The notes beneath the pieces were generated by a model, which made no database searches, was not told the origin of the DNA, and saw nothing but the letters and a program-made list of their open reading frames with translations. Positions 51,402 through 59,974 of a stretch of DNA of 64,000 bases are shown here, in pieces (positions within the stretch are counted from its first letter, which is position 1; every line of letters begins with the position of its first letter). The DNA lies in assembly GCA_902791695.1 (NCBI GenBank), contig CADAWR010000005.1, positions 1 to 64,000 on the forward strand, in the 5' to 3' direction. This DNA comes from an uncultured Bacteroidota bacterium. GTDB taxonomy: Bacteria > Bacteroidota > Bacteroidia > Bacteroidales > P3. The translations under genes and the position numbers were made by a program.

Positions 51402-52310
51402 ATGATTACAAAACTTGACGACCTGCTGGAACTGGTCAAATCGAAAGGTAAGAAACGTCTCGTCGCTGCCTATGCCAACGACAGCCACACCATCGCCGCC
51501 GTGAGCGCCGCCATCGACCGCGGTATCGTCGAAGCCACCCTCGTGGGCGACATCGAGACCATGAAGAAAGTCTGCGCCGAAGAAGGTATCGACCCCAATA
51601 AGTTCGAGATGGTCCAGGAAGCCAACGACAACAAGGCCGGCGCCCTGGCAGTGAAGCTCATCAACGAGGGCAAGGGCGACTTCCTGATGAAGGGCCTCCT
51701 CTCGACCGACAAATACATGCGTGCCATCCTCAACAAGGAGAGCGGCCTGATGCCCGGCAAGAAGAACGACATGCTGACCCACATGGCCGTCATGGAAGTT
51801 CCCGCATACCACAAACTGCTCATCTGCTCGGACATGGCCATCATCCCGGCCCCCGACTTCAAGCAGAAACAGGCCATCATGAACTTCGAGATCAGCGTTG
51901 CCAAGAGCCTTGAGAACCCGAAACCCAAAGTGGCTGTCCTCGCCGCCACCGAGCAGGTGTCGACCGGTATGCTCGCTTGCGCCGAAGGTGCATGGCTGGG
52001 TATGATGAGCCAGCGCGGCCAGATTCCCGGTGCCATCGTCGACGGTCCTCTGAGCCTCGACTGCGCCATCGACAAGGAGAGCGCCCAGACCAAGAAGCTC
52101 ACCAGCGAGGTCGCCGGTGACGCCGACTGCCTGCTCTTCCCGAACATCGAGAGCGGCAACATCTTCTACAAGGCCTGCACCAAGTTTGCCAAGGCCGAGC
52201 TCGCCTGCATGGTCATGGGTGCCCGCGTACCGTGCGTCCTCACCAGCCGCGGCGACAGCGCCAAGACGAAGCTCTACAGCATCGCCCTGGCCGCCCTGCA
52301 GTGCAAATAA
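51402..52310 (+). CDS. ptb: Phosphate butyryltransferase-like acyltransferase
   Basis: The product is 302 residues. It belongs to the PTA/PTB family, which exchanges acyl-CoA and acyl phosphate. It matches the PTB branch in length and in KGLLSTDKYMRAILN, MLTHMAVMEVPAYHK, AAIL-like AVLAATEQVSTGM and GPLSLDCAIDKESA. Substrate preference among acetyl, propionyl and butyryl cannot be read directly. PTB is normally paired with butyrate kinase (buk). No kinase gene follows; a strong terminator ends the transcript, so the partner must be elsewhere or absent. Confidence 0.88.
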   Translation: MITKLDDLLELVKSKGKKRLVAAYANDSHTIAAVSAAIDRGIVEATLVGDIETMKKVCAEEGIDPNKFEMVQEANDNKAGALAVKLINEGKGDFLMKGLLSTDKYMRAILNKESGLMPGKKNDMLTHMAVMEVPAYHKLLICSDMAIIPAPDFKQKQAIMNFEISVAKSLENPKPKVAVLAATEQVSTGMLACAEGAWLGMMSQRGQIPGAIVDGPLSLDCAIDKESAQTKKLTSEVAGDADCLLFPNIESGNIFYKACTKFAKAELACMVMGARVPCVLTSRGDSAKTKLYSIALAALQCK

Positions 52311-52356
52311 CCGCGTCCCCGCGGTGGGGAATCATTTAGACCAATTCGACAAATTG

Positions 52357-52412
52357 CTTGCGCAGGTCAATTTCGAGCTAATTGCTCTAAATTGCACCTG
52401 CGCAAGTTTTTT
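52357..52412 (+). terminator. Strong terminator after ptb
   Basis: CTTGCGCAGGT (52357-52367) pairs with ACCTGCGCAAG (52396-52406). The stem continues inward as CAATTT/AAATTG and GAGC/GCTC around a TAATT loop, and the outer end is followed by TTTTTT. Confidence 0.92.
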
Positions 52413-52463
52413 GCCCCATCGTGACGAGCCTTTACGTCAGGGTGCTTTGTAAAGGCACATCAA

Positions 52464-52853
52464 TTATTGCTTCTCGAAGTTCAATGTGGCTGTGCTTTGC
52501 CCATACTCGTCGCTATTGTCGGCAAAGAGGGTCATCTCTTTCTTGGTGAGCTTTTTGATTTCAATTTTTTGGCGACCACTATCCATGTAGAGGTAATCTC
52601 CACTGATGGAATAATCTGTTGTTCCTGCTCCAGCCATCGTCACCTTTCCGTCCTCAAAAAATTCCATCGTTACACCAACGCTCTCGTTGTTGTAAGTTCT
52701 GAGTTCGTGTGTTTCGGGGTCAACTGACTCATGGATGCTCGAGACACATTTCCATTTACCGATGATGAGGTCTTCATTGTCTTTGGAGCAAGACGTTGTA
52801 AGCCCCAATGTCGCGATGCAAAGCATCAATGCAATAACTTTCAGTTTATTCAT
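52464..52853 (-). CDS. Small lipocalin-like lipoprotein (paralogue 1)
   Basis: The product is 129 residues with lipobox TTSCSKD. The core starts IIGKWKCVSS, the G-x-W start of lipocalin-like folds, and runs to the end with regular strands (TMEFFEDGKVTMAG, YSISGDYLYM). It resembles the 52901-53305 protein in signal sequence and opening, so the pair arose by duplication. Function unknown. Confidence 0.72.
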   Translation of the reverse strand: MNKLKVIALMLCIATLGLTTSCSKDNEDLIIGKWKCVSSIHESVDPETHELRTYNNESVGVTMEFFEDGKVTMAGAGTTDYSISGDYLYMDSGRQKIEIKKLTKKEMTLFADNSDEYGQSTATLNFEKQ

Positions 52854-52900
52854 TTTTTTTCATGCCCGTTTTGCCCAGCTGGCTCTTCTGTTTTAATTGA

Positions 52901-53305
52901 TTATTGACGTTTCAGTATTTCTGTTACATTGTAGGTGGTGCCACCACCACTGACAGACACATATGATATTTTCAAAAACTCTTCTGTCAAAGATAGAATT
53001 TTTTCTTCTTTCCATTCAATGCTTCCGGTTCTTTGTATGCGGACGGTCTCGTCGTTGACTCTTTCCCATTTGCCTCTCAAACTGCCTGCCACAAAGTAAT
53101 CACCATCCTCTGCATAACCAATACCAACTCCGACATCAACACCGTTGTCATGTTGCTCACCCTCGGAGTCTGTGTAGTAGCTTGTTCCATCAACAATTCT
53201 CCAATTGCCGACAATCAGGTCTTTGTCCTTGTCTTTGGAACATGACGATGCAAGCCCCAATGACGCGATGCAAAGCATCATTGCAAAAACTTTTATCACT
53301 TTCAT
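52901..53305 (-). CDS. Small lipocalin-like lipoprotein (paralogue 2)
   Basis: The product is 134 residues. The signal sequence MMLCIASLGLASSCSKD is almost that of its neighbour (MLCIATLGLTTSCSKD). The domain opens LIVGNWRIVDGT and has GIGYAEDGDYFVAG. It lies 47 nt upstream of paralogue 1, probably in one operon. The 5' untranslated regions are also similar (cgttttatcctgttg / cgttttgcccagctg). Confidence 0.72.
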   Translation of the reverse strand: MKVIKVFAMMLCIASLGLASSCSKDKDKDLIVGNWRIVDGTSYYTDSEGEQHDNGVDVGVGIGYAEDGDYFVAGSLRGKWERVNDETVRIQRTGSIEWKEEKILSLTEEFLKISYVSVSGGGTTYNVTEILKRQ

Positions 53306-53662
53306 TATTTTTGTGGCCGTTTTATCCTGTTGCCTCTTCAGTTTTATAATGATTAAACTAATTTCGGCTTTCAGCCATTGAGCCGGAAGCCGATGTTATT
53401 TTGTAAGGGCATGAAGAAAGGCGTAAATCCTCTCTGTAAAACTGCCACTTATTTTGTTGGAAAGGTTGTCTGGAAATACCTGTGAGTAAAATAAGGGGAA
53501 AGGAATCACGCCTAAACGCGAACTTTCGCCAACTTATTCTCACTCGGTAATAACGTTTTCCAGACATTCTTCCAACGAGAACAAAGCGTCCGCTCAATAT
53601 TTATTTCTTATATTTCTACGTTTTATGTCATATTGTTTGTTTTCATAGTCTGACTGCAAAGA
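53306..53662. other. Non-coding region with a long imperfect hairpin
   Basis: About 355 bases with no gene. Besides the hairpin element at 53456-53576, a small hairpin CGGCTT...AAGCCG lies at about 53363-53391. Promoters for the lipoproteins would lie near its left end; no clear box was seen. Confidence 0.5.
53456..53576. repeat. Long imperfect inverted repeat, MITE-like or structured RNA
   Basis: The outer arms are GTTGGAA-aggtt-GTCTGGAAA (53456-53476) and TTTCCAGAC-attc-TTCCAAC (53557-53576). Complementarity continues inward (tacctgtgagtaaaataag against cttattctcactcggta), giving arms of about 40 bp around a central loop of about 40 nt. No transposase is nearby. It lies 87 nt from the HepT stop codon. 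Confidence 0.72.
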
Positions 53663-54031
53663 TTATAATTCATTCATCATTTGCTCAATAACGGTCTTTA
53701 CTTGCGGGATATCTTCTTTTAAGGTCAACAGCACCACCTCGGCATCAACTTCGAAATAATGGTGCGCTATTTTGTCTCTCATCCGCATAATTCCACCCCA
53801 ATAGATATGGTCGTATTTGGGCAGCAACTCCCCATTTGACACTTTGTCGAGGTTTTTGACAGCCTCTCCAAGGGCTATCAGATTCATGCAGACAGCATCG
53901 AGAAGCAACATGCCACTGGGTGATGTAAGAAAGTCGTCTATGTCTTTCACTTTTGCCGAACGCTCGGTGATAGTGTCCAACAATGTCTGTATTTGTTTGA
54001 GGCTGCTTGATACCAGTTCTTTATCGTACAT
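53663..54031 (-). CDS. hepT: HepT-like ribonuclease toxin (DUF86/HEPN)
   Basis: The product is 122 residues, all helical. The HEPN ribonuclease motif R-x4-H-x-Y is intact as RDKIAHHY (R85, H90, Y92). DAVCMNLIALGEAVKNL is the typical second helix. In known HepT/MntA systems the toxin cleaves RNA (for example tRNA ends) and is silenced by AMPylation of the motif tyrosine by MntA. The gene overlaps mntA by 11 nt and follows it. Confidence 0.9.
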   Translation of the reverse strand: MYDKELVSSSLKQIQTLLDTITERSAKVKDIDDFLTSPSGMLLLDAVCMNLIALGEAVKNLDKVSNGELLPKYDHIYWGGIMRMRDKIAHHYFEVDAEVVLLTLKEDIPQVKTVIEQMMNEL

Positions 54032-54317
54032 ACACTCCCTCCTTTCTGATTCGCTCGCGGAGCACGGGGTTCATATTGTCACGCACCCTGACGGTGTCCA
54101 CTTTGCATCCTAAAAGTTTCTCCAATTCACTCTGAAAAAGATCCATGGTGAGAAAAGATAATGCATGCCCTTCGTAGCAGATGTCCACATCGCTGTCGTC
54201 GTTCTGCTCTCCACGAGCCACCGAGCCAAACACCCCAATCCGCTTGATTCCATAACGTTTTTCAGCATAGGGCATAAAGTCATTCAACAGAGCCAATATG
54301 TCTTGTGTGCTTCTCAT
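54021..54317 (-). CDS. mntA: MntA-like nucleotidyltransferase antitoxin
   Basis: The product is 98 residues, a minimal nucleotidyltransferase. The catalytic signature GSX10DXD is complete: G31-S32, then D43 and D45 (FGSVARGEQ, SDVDICYEG). The third acidic position would be D84-like in DTVRVRD. It should transfer AMP to the HepT tyrosine. The tight overlap with hepT supports the pairing. Confidence 0.9.
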   Translation of the reverse strand: MRSTQDILALLNDFMPYAEKRYGIKRIGVFGSVARGEQNDDSDVDICYEGHALSFLTMDLFQSELEKLLGCKVDTVRVRDNMNPVLRERIRKEGVYVR

Positions 54318-54431
54318 CTTAAGATTTTTTCAATTTGCAAAGGTACGACTTTTATTTCAATTGACGAAATAATTTTTCAGCTGCCCACACAATTTGGAGT
54401 GATAGGGGGTGCATGGATTCAAATTTTTTCG

Positions 54432-54439
54432 TATCTTTG
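54432..54439 (+). promoter_or_regulatory. -7 box of the PAS-barrel operon
   Basis: TATCTTTG, 57 nt before the ATG at 54497. An in-frame ATG at 54413 lies upstream of it and is discarded. Confidence 0.68.
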
Positions 54440-54496
54440 TCGTTCATAAAAGCATTGGATGTCATTGTTATTTATTTGATTTTAAATAGAGTATAT

Positions 54497-54862
54497 ATGG
54501 ATATTTATTTTGAACACCTGAACAACATTGCCATTACTGTGTGCGACGCCGAGGGCAATGTGCTTGACATGAACCAGCATAGCGCCGACGTGAACAGCCA
54601 CGGCCACAAGATTATCGGCAACAACCTGATGGACTGCCACCCCGAGCCGGCGAAGACCAAGCTCAAAGGCCTGCTGGAGCATCAGCAGCTCAACGCCTAC
54701 ACTATCGAGAAGACCCTCGCCGACGGCAGCAAGGTGAAGAAACTCATATACCAGACCCCCTGGTGGAAAGAAGACGGCCAGTTCGGCGGCCTTATTGAAT
54801 ACTCGATAGAGATACCCTTCGAGATGCCGCACTTCGTGCGCCAACCCAAACCCCAACAATGA
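54497..54862 (+). CDS. Single PAS-domain protein
   Basis: The product is 121 residues: one PAS domain and nothing else. NIAITVCDAEGNVLDMNQHSA has the usual PAS opening, and VKKLIYQTPWWKEDGQFGGLIEYSI has the closing strands. No kinase, cyclase or DNA-binding part is attached. Its last codons overlap the start of the outer-membrane receptor gene (ATGA), so it is co-translated with that gene. A sensory or adaptor role is possible but not shown. Confidence 0.8.
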   Translation: MDIYFEHLNNIAITVCDAEGNVLDMNQHSADVNSHGHKIIGNNLMDCHPEPAKTKLKGLLEHQQLNAYTIEKTLADGSKVKKLIYQTPWWKEDGQFGGLIEYSIEIPFEMPHFVRQPKPQQ

Positions 54863-57399
54863 AACGACTTGCTATATTGATGATGCTGGCCCTGCCGATG
54901 TTTGCATGGGCTCAGCAAGGAACCGTTAAAGGGCGTGTGGTAGATGCACGCACGGGCGAGAATATCGAGTATGCCAACGTGGCGCTGCTCAAGGCCAAGG
55001 ACTCGACGCTGGTGAACGGCACCGTGAGCGAGAGCAACGGCAGCTTCGCTGTGACAGCCCCTTATGGGCGCTATCTGCTGCGCGTCACCTTCATGGGCTA
55101 TGAGACCTACTTCCACAGCCAGCCTGTAACCCTCGGCGACAGCCGCAAGGAAGTCAGCGTGGGCAAGGTGCAGCTGAAGGGTCATTCCAAGACCATGGAG
55201 GCCGTGGAGATCAGCGCCGAGCGCTCGATGGTGGAATACCAGCTCGACAAGCGCGTCATCAACGTTGACAAGAACCTCGTCACCGGCGGCGGCACTGCCA
55301 GCGACGTGCTGGAGCAGGTGCCCAGCGTGGCCATCGACAACGACGGCAACGTGACACTGCGCGGCTCATCCAACGTCAAGGTGCTCGTCAACGGACGCCC
55401 CAGCGAACTGTTGGCCAGCGACCTCAGCACCCTGCTTGAGCAGATTCCCGCCTCGACGGTGGAGAACGTGGAGGTCATCACCAACCCCTCGGCAAAGTAC
55501 GACCCCGAGGGCATGAGCGGTATCATCAATATCAAGCTCAAGGACAAGACCGCCGGAGCGCTGGGCCTGAACGGCGTGGTGAACCTCAACGCCGGTGCTC
55601 CGCTGCCATTCATGATACCCAAGGACAAGCAGCAGTTCATACCCACGGTGATGGGCAACGTGAGCCTCAACTACACCACAGAGAAATACAACCTGTTCCT
55701 CAACATGGACGGCGGCCTGCGCCAGCGCGGCAACAAGTCGAACACCGACATAGAGTACTACAATGCCGACGGCACCACTCGGTCGCACTACGACATCGAC
55801 CAGTTCAGCGTCAACCCCAACTACATGGGCAGCGTGAAGGTGGGCGGCGAGTACTACTTCGACGACAAGAACAGCCTGTTGCTCAGCTACCAGCTGCGTG
55901 GCGGCAACCGCAAGCGCAACAGCGACATTACGGCCACGGATGTGTTCAACCCCAACGACTCGCTGCATTACGACCAAAAGGGCACGGGCGACAACCGCAA
56001 TGTCAACCACTCGGTCAATATGCTCTACACAAAGAAGTTCGACCGCAAGGACGAGGAGTTGACCCTGGATGCCACCTTCAGCACCCGCAAAGTGAAGGGC
56101 GACGGCATGCAGGAACAGAACTATCGCGACGCCTTGGCACAGGCCGCCAACTACTACCGTCGCGACAGCGAGACAGAGAACCACCACCAGGCGCTGAATG
56201 TCAAGCTCAACTGGCTGCGCCCCCTTGACACCTTCTTCGGCAAGGAGGGGTGGCGTCTGGAGACAGGCTATGAGGGCCGCATGGACTGGCCCAACCAGAA
56301 GGCTGACTACTACAGGAGTACAAGCACGACGGAGCATTTGTATGACTCCACCTCGTCGACGCATTTCGACTACCGCCAGCAGGTGCATGCCATCTACGGC
56401 ACGCTGGGTGGCAACCTCACCGAGCGCCTGTCGCTGCAGGGCGGCCTGCGCGGCGAATACGCCTCCATCTACGGCGAAGACCAGAACCACCCCAGCACAA
56501 AGCCTGTGGACAAGACCTATTGGCAGCTGTACCCCACGCTACACCTGTCGTACAAGTTCAGCGACATGCAGAGCATGCAGGTGAGCTACAGCCGCCGTGT
56601 GAGGCGTCCCCACATGTGGGACCTAAACCCCTACATGGATGTGCGCGAGGGTGACCAGCTGAGCTTCGGCAACCCCAACCTCGACCCCGAATACACCAAC
56701 GCCTTCGAGGTGAGCTACAACCTCGGTATCGACAAGGTCAACATCTTTACGTCGGCCTATTATCGGCAGACTAACCACATGATTACACGTTATGGCTTTA
56801 TGTGGACGCCGGAGAATGTTGAGCGATACGCCTGGTGGGAGCCTTATAACAGCCAGTATGACGGCTACCGCGCCTCGACGAGCTTCAACCTAAGCACAGG
56901 CTACAACTACGGCTTGGAGTTCATTGTCGACTGGCAGCCCTTCAACTGGTGGAAGCTCAACGTCAGCGTCAACCTATACCAGAGCTATATCAAAGGCACC
57001 GAGTTGCTCGACAACCGCAGCACACAGTCGTTCCAGGCCAGCGGCAAGTTCAGCTCGTTCATGATGCTGCCCAAGGACTGGACGGTACAGCTCAGCGGCC
57101 AATACTGGGCACCGTGGCTCGACCTACAGACCACCATGGATCCGGGATATTGGCTTGACCTGGCGGTGAAGAAAGATGTGATGCAGAAACGCGGCACCAT
57201 CAACCTGCGCGTCAGCGACGTGCTCTGCACCGGCGGCTGGGGCCATACCACCAAGGACGACCTAATGAACCGCATTGTGAAGGCCAAGCGCCTGTCGCCG
57301 ACAGTCACCGTGGGGTTCTCGTACAAAATCAACAACGGCCTGAAACAGCGCCAGCAACAGCAGGAAGAAGAGGGTGCCGACGAAAGCACAATATACTGA
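54859..57399 (+). CDS. Outer-membrane beta-barrel receptor with N-terminal carboxypeptidase-regulatory-like domain
   Basis: The product is 846 residues. Signal peptide (1-18), then a carboxypeptidase regulatory-like domain (about 20-105: GTVKGRVVDARTGENIEYANV). A TonB-receptor plug-type region follows (about 125-230, VTLRGSSNVKVLVNGRPSELLASD, TVENVEVITNPSAKYDPEGMSGIINI). The large barrel fills about 235-830, with alternating strands such as YSRRVRRPHMWDLNPYMD. This is the OMP_b-brl_2 type common in Bacteroidetes, without an adjacent SusD partner. The cargo is unknown. Translation is coupled to the upstream PAS gene. Confidence 0.9.
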   Translation: MKRLAILMMLALPMFAWAQQGTVKGRVVDARTGENIEYANVALLKAKDSTLVNGTVSESNGSFAVTAPYGRYLLRVTFMGYETYFHSQPVTLGDSRKEVSVGKVQLKGHSKTMEAVEISAERSMVEYQLDKRVINVDKNLVTGGGTASDVLEQVPSVAIDNDGNVTLRGSSNVKVLVNGRPSELLASDLSTLLEQIPASTVENVEVITNPSAKYDPEGMSGIINIKLKDKTAGALGLNGVVNLNAGAPLPFMIPKDKQQFIPTVMGNVSLNYTTEKYNLFLNMDGGLRQRGNKSNTDIEYYNADGTTRSHYDIDQFSVNPNYMGSVKVGGEYYFDDKNSLLLSYQLRGGNRKRNSDITATDVFNPNDSLHYDQKGTGDNRNVNHSVNMLYTKKFDRKDEELTLDATFSTRKVKGDGMQEQNYRDALAQAANYYRRDSETENHHQALNVKLNWLRPLDTFFGKEGWRLETGYEGRMDWPNQKADYYRSTSTTEHLYDSTSSTHFDYRQQVHAIYGTLGGNLTERLSLQGGLRGEYASIYGEDQNHPSTKPVDKTYWQLYPTLHLSYKFSDMQSMQVSYSRRVRRPHMWDLNPYMDVREGDQLSFGNPNLDPEYTNAFEVSYNLGIDKVNIFTSAYYRQTNHMITRYGFMWTPENVERYAWWEPYNSQYDGYRASTSFNLSTGYNYGLEFIVDWQPFNWWKLNVSVNLYQSYIKGTELLDNRSTQSFQASGKFSSFMMLPKDWTVQLSGQYWAPWLDLQTTMDPGYWLDLAVKKDVMQKRGTINLRVSDVLCTGGWGHTTKDDLMNRIVKAKRLSPTVTVGFSYKINNGLKQRQQQQEEEGADESTIY

Positions 57400-57823
57400 G
57401 CCACAAGTGCGCGACGCTGACGGGCGACACGAGGTGCTGGACCCTGTAAGGCGGAGATGGGTGGCGCTGACGCCCGAGGAGGGAGTCAGGCAGTGGGTTA
57501 TAGTACTGCTGCATGAACACTACGGATATCCGCTGGAGCTGATGCAAGTGGAGGGTGCCATAACTGTCAACGGCATGACACGCCGGTGCGACATTGTGGT
57601 ATATGATACGACAGGCGTCCCGCAGATGATTGTGGAGTGCAAAAAGCCCGATGTAGCCATCACACAGAAGGTGTGCGACCAGGCGTGCCGCTATAATACC
57701 GTGCTACGGGTGCCGTACCTGCTGCTAACCAATGGCAGACAGATGGTTACGGTCGAGGTTAACTTCACCAACGGGACATTGCGACAACTGCGTGAGCCTA
57801 ACTATTATGTTAAAAAGAGTTAA
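57374..57823 (+). CDS. HSDR_N_2-like type I restriction N-terminal domain protein
   Basis: The product is 149 residues. VRRRWVALTPEEGVRQWVI is the classic opening of this small family. The PDDEXK pattern follows as RCDIVVYD...QMIVECKKPDV, with YLLLTNGRQ after it. Members are single-domain proteins widespread in Bacteroidetes and are not part of a restriction complex as far as can be seen. The start is GTG 57374, inside the 3' end of the receptor gene (26-nt overlap); no later start would keep the domain whole. Confidence 0.85.
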   Translation: MPTKAQYTEPQVRDADGRHEVLDPVRRRWVALTPEEGVRQWVIVLLHEHYGYPLELMQVEGAITVNGMTRRCDIVVYDTTGVPQMIVECKKPDVAITQKVCDQACRYNTVLRVPYLLLTNGRQMVTVEVNFTNGTLRQLREPNYYVKKS

Positions 57824-57861
57824 TTTTTGATCGTTTTTGGGCACTTCGTCGTCATATATAT

Positions 57862-58332
57862 ATGAAAAGGGCAGAAACACGTCAGCAATTGGTAGACCAT
57901 TATCTGGACTACTATGCACTGGCGAAATCTATGCTCGATGATGACGACGATGCGCGAGATGCCGTGCAGGAAGCCTTGGCTCGGACAATGGCAATGCCAC
58001 TGTTGAAGAAGCCTGTGGATTACTGCTACCAGACAGTGAGGCGTGTGGCGGTCGATATGTTGCGCTACAGGATGCGCACAAAACCGCTGCAAGAAGAGTT
58101 AATGGCTGATGAGAGTAATGAGGCTGAAAGCTATACGACTTTGCTGGAGCGTGTGAGGAAGGTGCAAGAAGGGTTGCCGACAGCAATGAGGGCGTTGCTA
58201 AGGTTGCGCTACGAGAAAGAGCTCAGCTATACAGAGCTGGAGAAGCTCACAGGCCTAAGTGTCATAACCATAAGGCGCAGGCTCAAAGAAGCAAAACAAA
58301 TGATGAAAGAACAATTGGAGGAAGAGATATGA
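57862..58332 (+). CDS. ECF-type sigma-70 family factor
   Basis: The product is 156 residues. The region-2-like part is about 8-65 (DDDARDAVQEALARTM, PVDYCYQTVRRVAVD). The region-4-like helix-turn-helix is about 95-150 (LPTAMRALLRLRYEKELSYT, then LTGLSVITIRRRLKEAKQMM). It should direct RNA polymerase to a small regulon. The stop overlaps the next gene by 4 nt. The next two genes are chained the same way, so the three form one unit. Confidence 0.87.
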   Translation: MKRAETRQQLVDHYLDYYALAKSMLDDDDDARDAVQEALARTMAMPLLKKPVDYCYQTVRRVAVDMLRYRMRTKPLQEELMADESNEAESYTTLLERVRKVQEGLPTAMRALLRLRYEKELSYTELEKLTGLSVITIRRRLKEAKQMMKEQLEEEI

Positions 58333-58802
58333 AACAGGAGACCATCAAAGCACTGCTGGCCAAACGCAAGGCCGGCACGCTGACCGATGAAGAGCTGGAG
58401 ATGCTGAACCGCTTGACGCGACGCGACGAAGTCGTCGCCGGAGCCGAACGGCAGGCCAAAGTCATAGTGACACGCCGACGCAGGGCGCTGGCAGCATGTG
58501 TTGCCACGTTTGTCATGGCTGGTGCCGTCGGCCTACTATTTACACAGCGTCATGAGACCGTGCCGATGGTGGCACAGAACGAGACTGTGGAGGAAATGCC
58601 AGAGGAAGAAGACATCATGACTCCGGTGGAAGTGGAGCCACAGCAGACCGCAGCGGTGAACGTGGAGAAGGCTGTGGCGCCGGCAAAGGCCGACAGGAAG
58701 CATACGACAAAACCCACGGCCGAAGACCCAGTGGTGATGTGCAACAGCCAGTGCGACGCCGACTCGGTGATAAGTGATATATGGAAATTCCTTACGGCAT
58801 GA
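58329..58802 (+). CDS. Putative anti-sigma factor, single-pass membrane protein
   Basis: The product is 157 residues. The cytosolic N-terminus (1-55: KALLAKRKAGTLTDEELEML) resembles anti-sigma helices. A membrane segment at about 59-76 (AACVATFVMAGAVGLLF) and a periplasmic acidic, Pro-rich tail with two cysteines (VMCNSQCD) follow. Position directly after a sigma gene, with a 4-nt overlap, supports an anti-sigma role, though no zinc-binding motif is seen. Confidence 0.7.
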   Translation: MKQETIKALLAKRKAGTLTDEELEMLNRLTRRDEVVAGAERQAKVIVTRRRRALAACVATFVMAGAVGLLFTQRHETVPMVAQNETVEEMPEEEDIMTPVEVEPQQTAAVNVEKAVAPAKADRKHTTKPTAEDPVVMCNSQCDADSVISDIWKFLTA

Positions 58803-59260
58803 AGCGCATAGTCATATTTATTATGCTTATTGCCTCACTCGCAACCCAGGCACAGACCGACCTTTACAGCCGCTATGCGCAACATGCCGGTGTGAAGGTT
58901 GCATCGGTGTCGGGCTTCGCCATCGACAGCGTGTCGCGTGTAGACGTCACCGTCATCGAGGCAGTGGACGACGAAGGCTGGGGATGGATGAAGAGCGAGT
59001 TCTTCATCGGCGACTTGGCGCCGGAGCAAGAGATAGGCTTGCGCAAAGGAAACGACGTAGTACTCTTTGCGCGCCGCAGCAGAGCCAACCCTAAGGAAAA
59101 TGCGCCAGTTGTGGACGAAGATATCGATGTGGCGGCAAGTTGCTACATGGGAGTATCATATCTGCAGCGAGCGGTGTATATTTTCTGTGCCGACAGCGAG
59201 GCCCAAAGTGACGCAATAGCCACCCTTCTGGTGAAAAAAATCATGCACTCGTCAAGGTAG
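58799..59260 (+). CDS. Secreted protein of the sigma-factor operon
   Basis: The product is 153 residues. Signal peptide 1-19 (MKRIVIFIMLIASLATQAQ). The remainder is an unrecognised domain with strands such as VKVASVSGFAIDSVSRVDVTVIEA. Its ATG overlaps the stop of the anti-sigma-like gene; an earlier in-frame ATG at 58781 was set aside because the signal peptide begins at 58799. It may be the signal input or target of the sigma pair. Function unknown. Confidence 0.7.
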   Translation: MKRIVIFIMLIASLATQAQTDLYSRYAQHAGVKVASVSGFAIDSVSRVDVTVIEAVDDEGWGWMKSEFFIGDLAPEQEIGLRKGNDVVLFARRSRANPKENAPVVDEDIDVAASCYMGVSYLQRAVYIFCADSEAQSDAIATLLVKKIMHSSR

Positions 59261-59363
59261 GCAGAAAAATATTTTTGATGCAGTAATTCCTATATAACAG
59301 CCATTTACCGCAGTAATACAGCATATATCTGAAAAAATATTTTGCCAGTTCAAAAAAAGTGCG

Positions 59364-59371
59364 TACTTTTG
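59364..59371 (+). promoter_or_regulatory. -7 box of tRNA-Asp
   Basis: TACTTTTG, the same sequence and context as the tRNA-Cys promoter at 18352-18359. It lies 39 nt before the tRNA. Confidence 0.7.
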
Positions 59372-59410
59372 CACCCGCTTTTGAGAGATAAAGCACCAAA
59401 AAACAGGATT

Positions 59411-59488
59411 GGTCCGGTAGTTCAGTTTGGTTAGAATACATGCCTGTCACGCATGGGGTCGCGAGTTCGAGTCTCGTCCGGACCGCCA
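59411..59488 (+). tRNA. tRNA-Asp (GTC)
   Basis: Acceptor GGTCCGG (59411-59417) pairs with CCGGACC (59478-59484). Discriminator G59485 is followed by an encoded CCA (59486-59488). The anticodon loop reads ctGTCac. A hairpin AACAGC...GCTGTT (about 59503-59526) follows and may terminate it. Confidence 0.96.
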
Positions 59489-59535
59489 AACAAATCAATA
59501 AAACAGCACTCACAACGAGCGCTGTTTTGTTATCC

Positions 59536-59927
59536 GGGGCTGCTTGGTTTTGACAGCAGGGATAATGGGTTTGTAAGCATGCAGGCTGACGCGCCAGAAG
59601 CCTTGAACACAGACGCAAAACAATAATTGGCGAAAACAACTACGCTCTCGCTGCCTAACCGAAGCACAGTAAGTTCGGCTTAATTCCCGCGCAAGGCGCA
59701 GGAACGAGACATCTCCCAGCCGCCCCGACCGTCGGCTGCTGACCCGGAGGTGCAGGTAAAGACGGGATAGCCGGTGCGACACCTCTACACGCCGGTGAAA
59801 AAACAGAGGATAAGGGCGGCCTTGGGTGCCGACGTCCGGAGCCGCCACGAAAACCAACCATCGGATAAGCATGTAGAAAGCACATCTGTTAACTGTTTGG
59901 ACGGCGGTTCGACTCCGCCCAGCTCCA
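59536..59927 (+). ncRNA. ssrA: Transfer-messenger RNA (tmRNA)
   Basis: The 5' end GGGGCTG (59536-59542) pairs with CAGCTCC (59920-59926). The T arm ggcgg-ttcgact-ccgcc is at the 3' side. The tag frame GGC GAA AAC AAC TAC GCT CTC GCT GCC TAA (59629-59658) gives GENNYALAA, the Bacteroidetes form. tmRNA rescues stalled ribosomes and tags the unfinished protein for proteolysis with SmpB. Several open frames cross this RNA gene on both strands and are not proteins. CCA is not fully encoded. Confidence 0.95.
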
Positions 59928-59974
59928 CAAAGAGAGACCACAAAAAGGCCTCTCTTTTAGCAAAACAACAAGCG

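Noticed and set aside
59510-59941. Several small open frames
   Set aside because: They overlap tmRNA, whose tag sequence and terminal pairing are certain.
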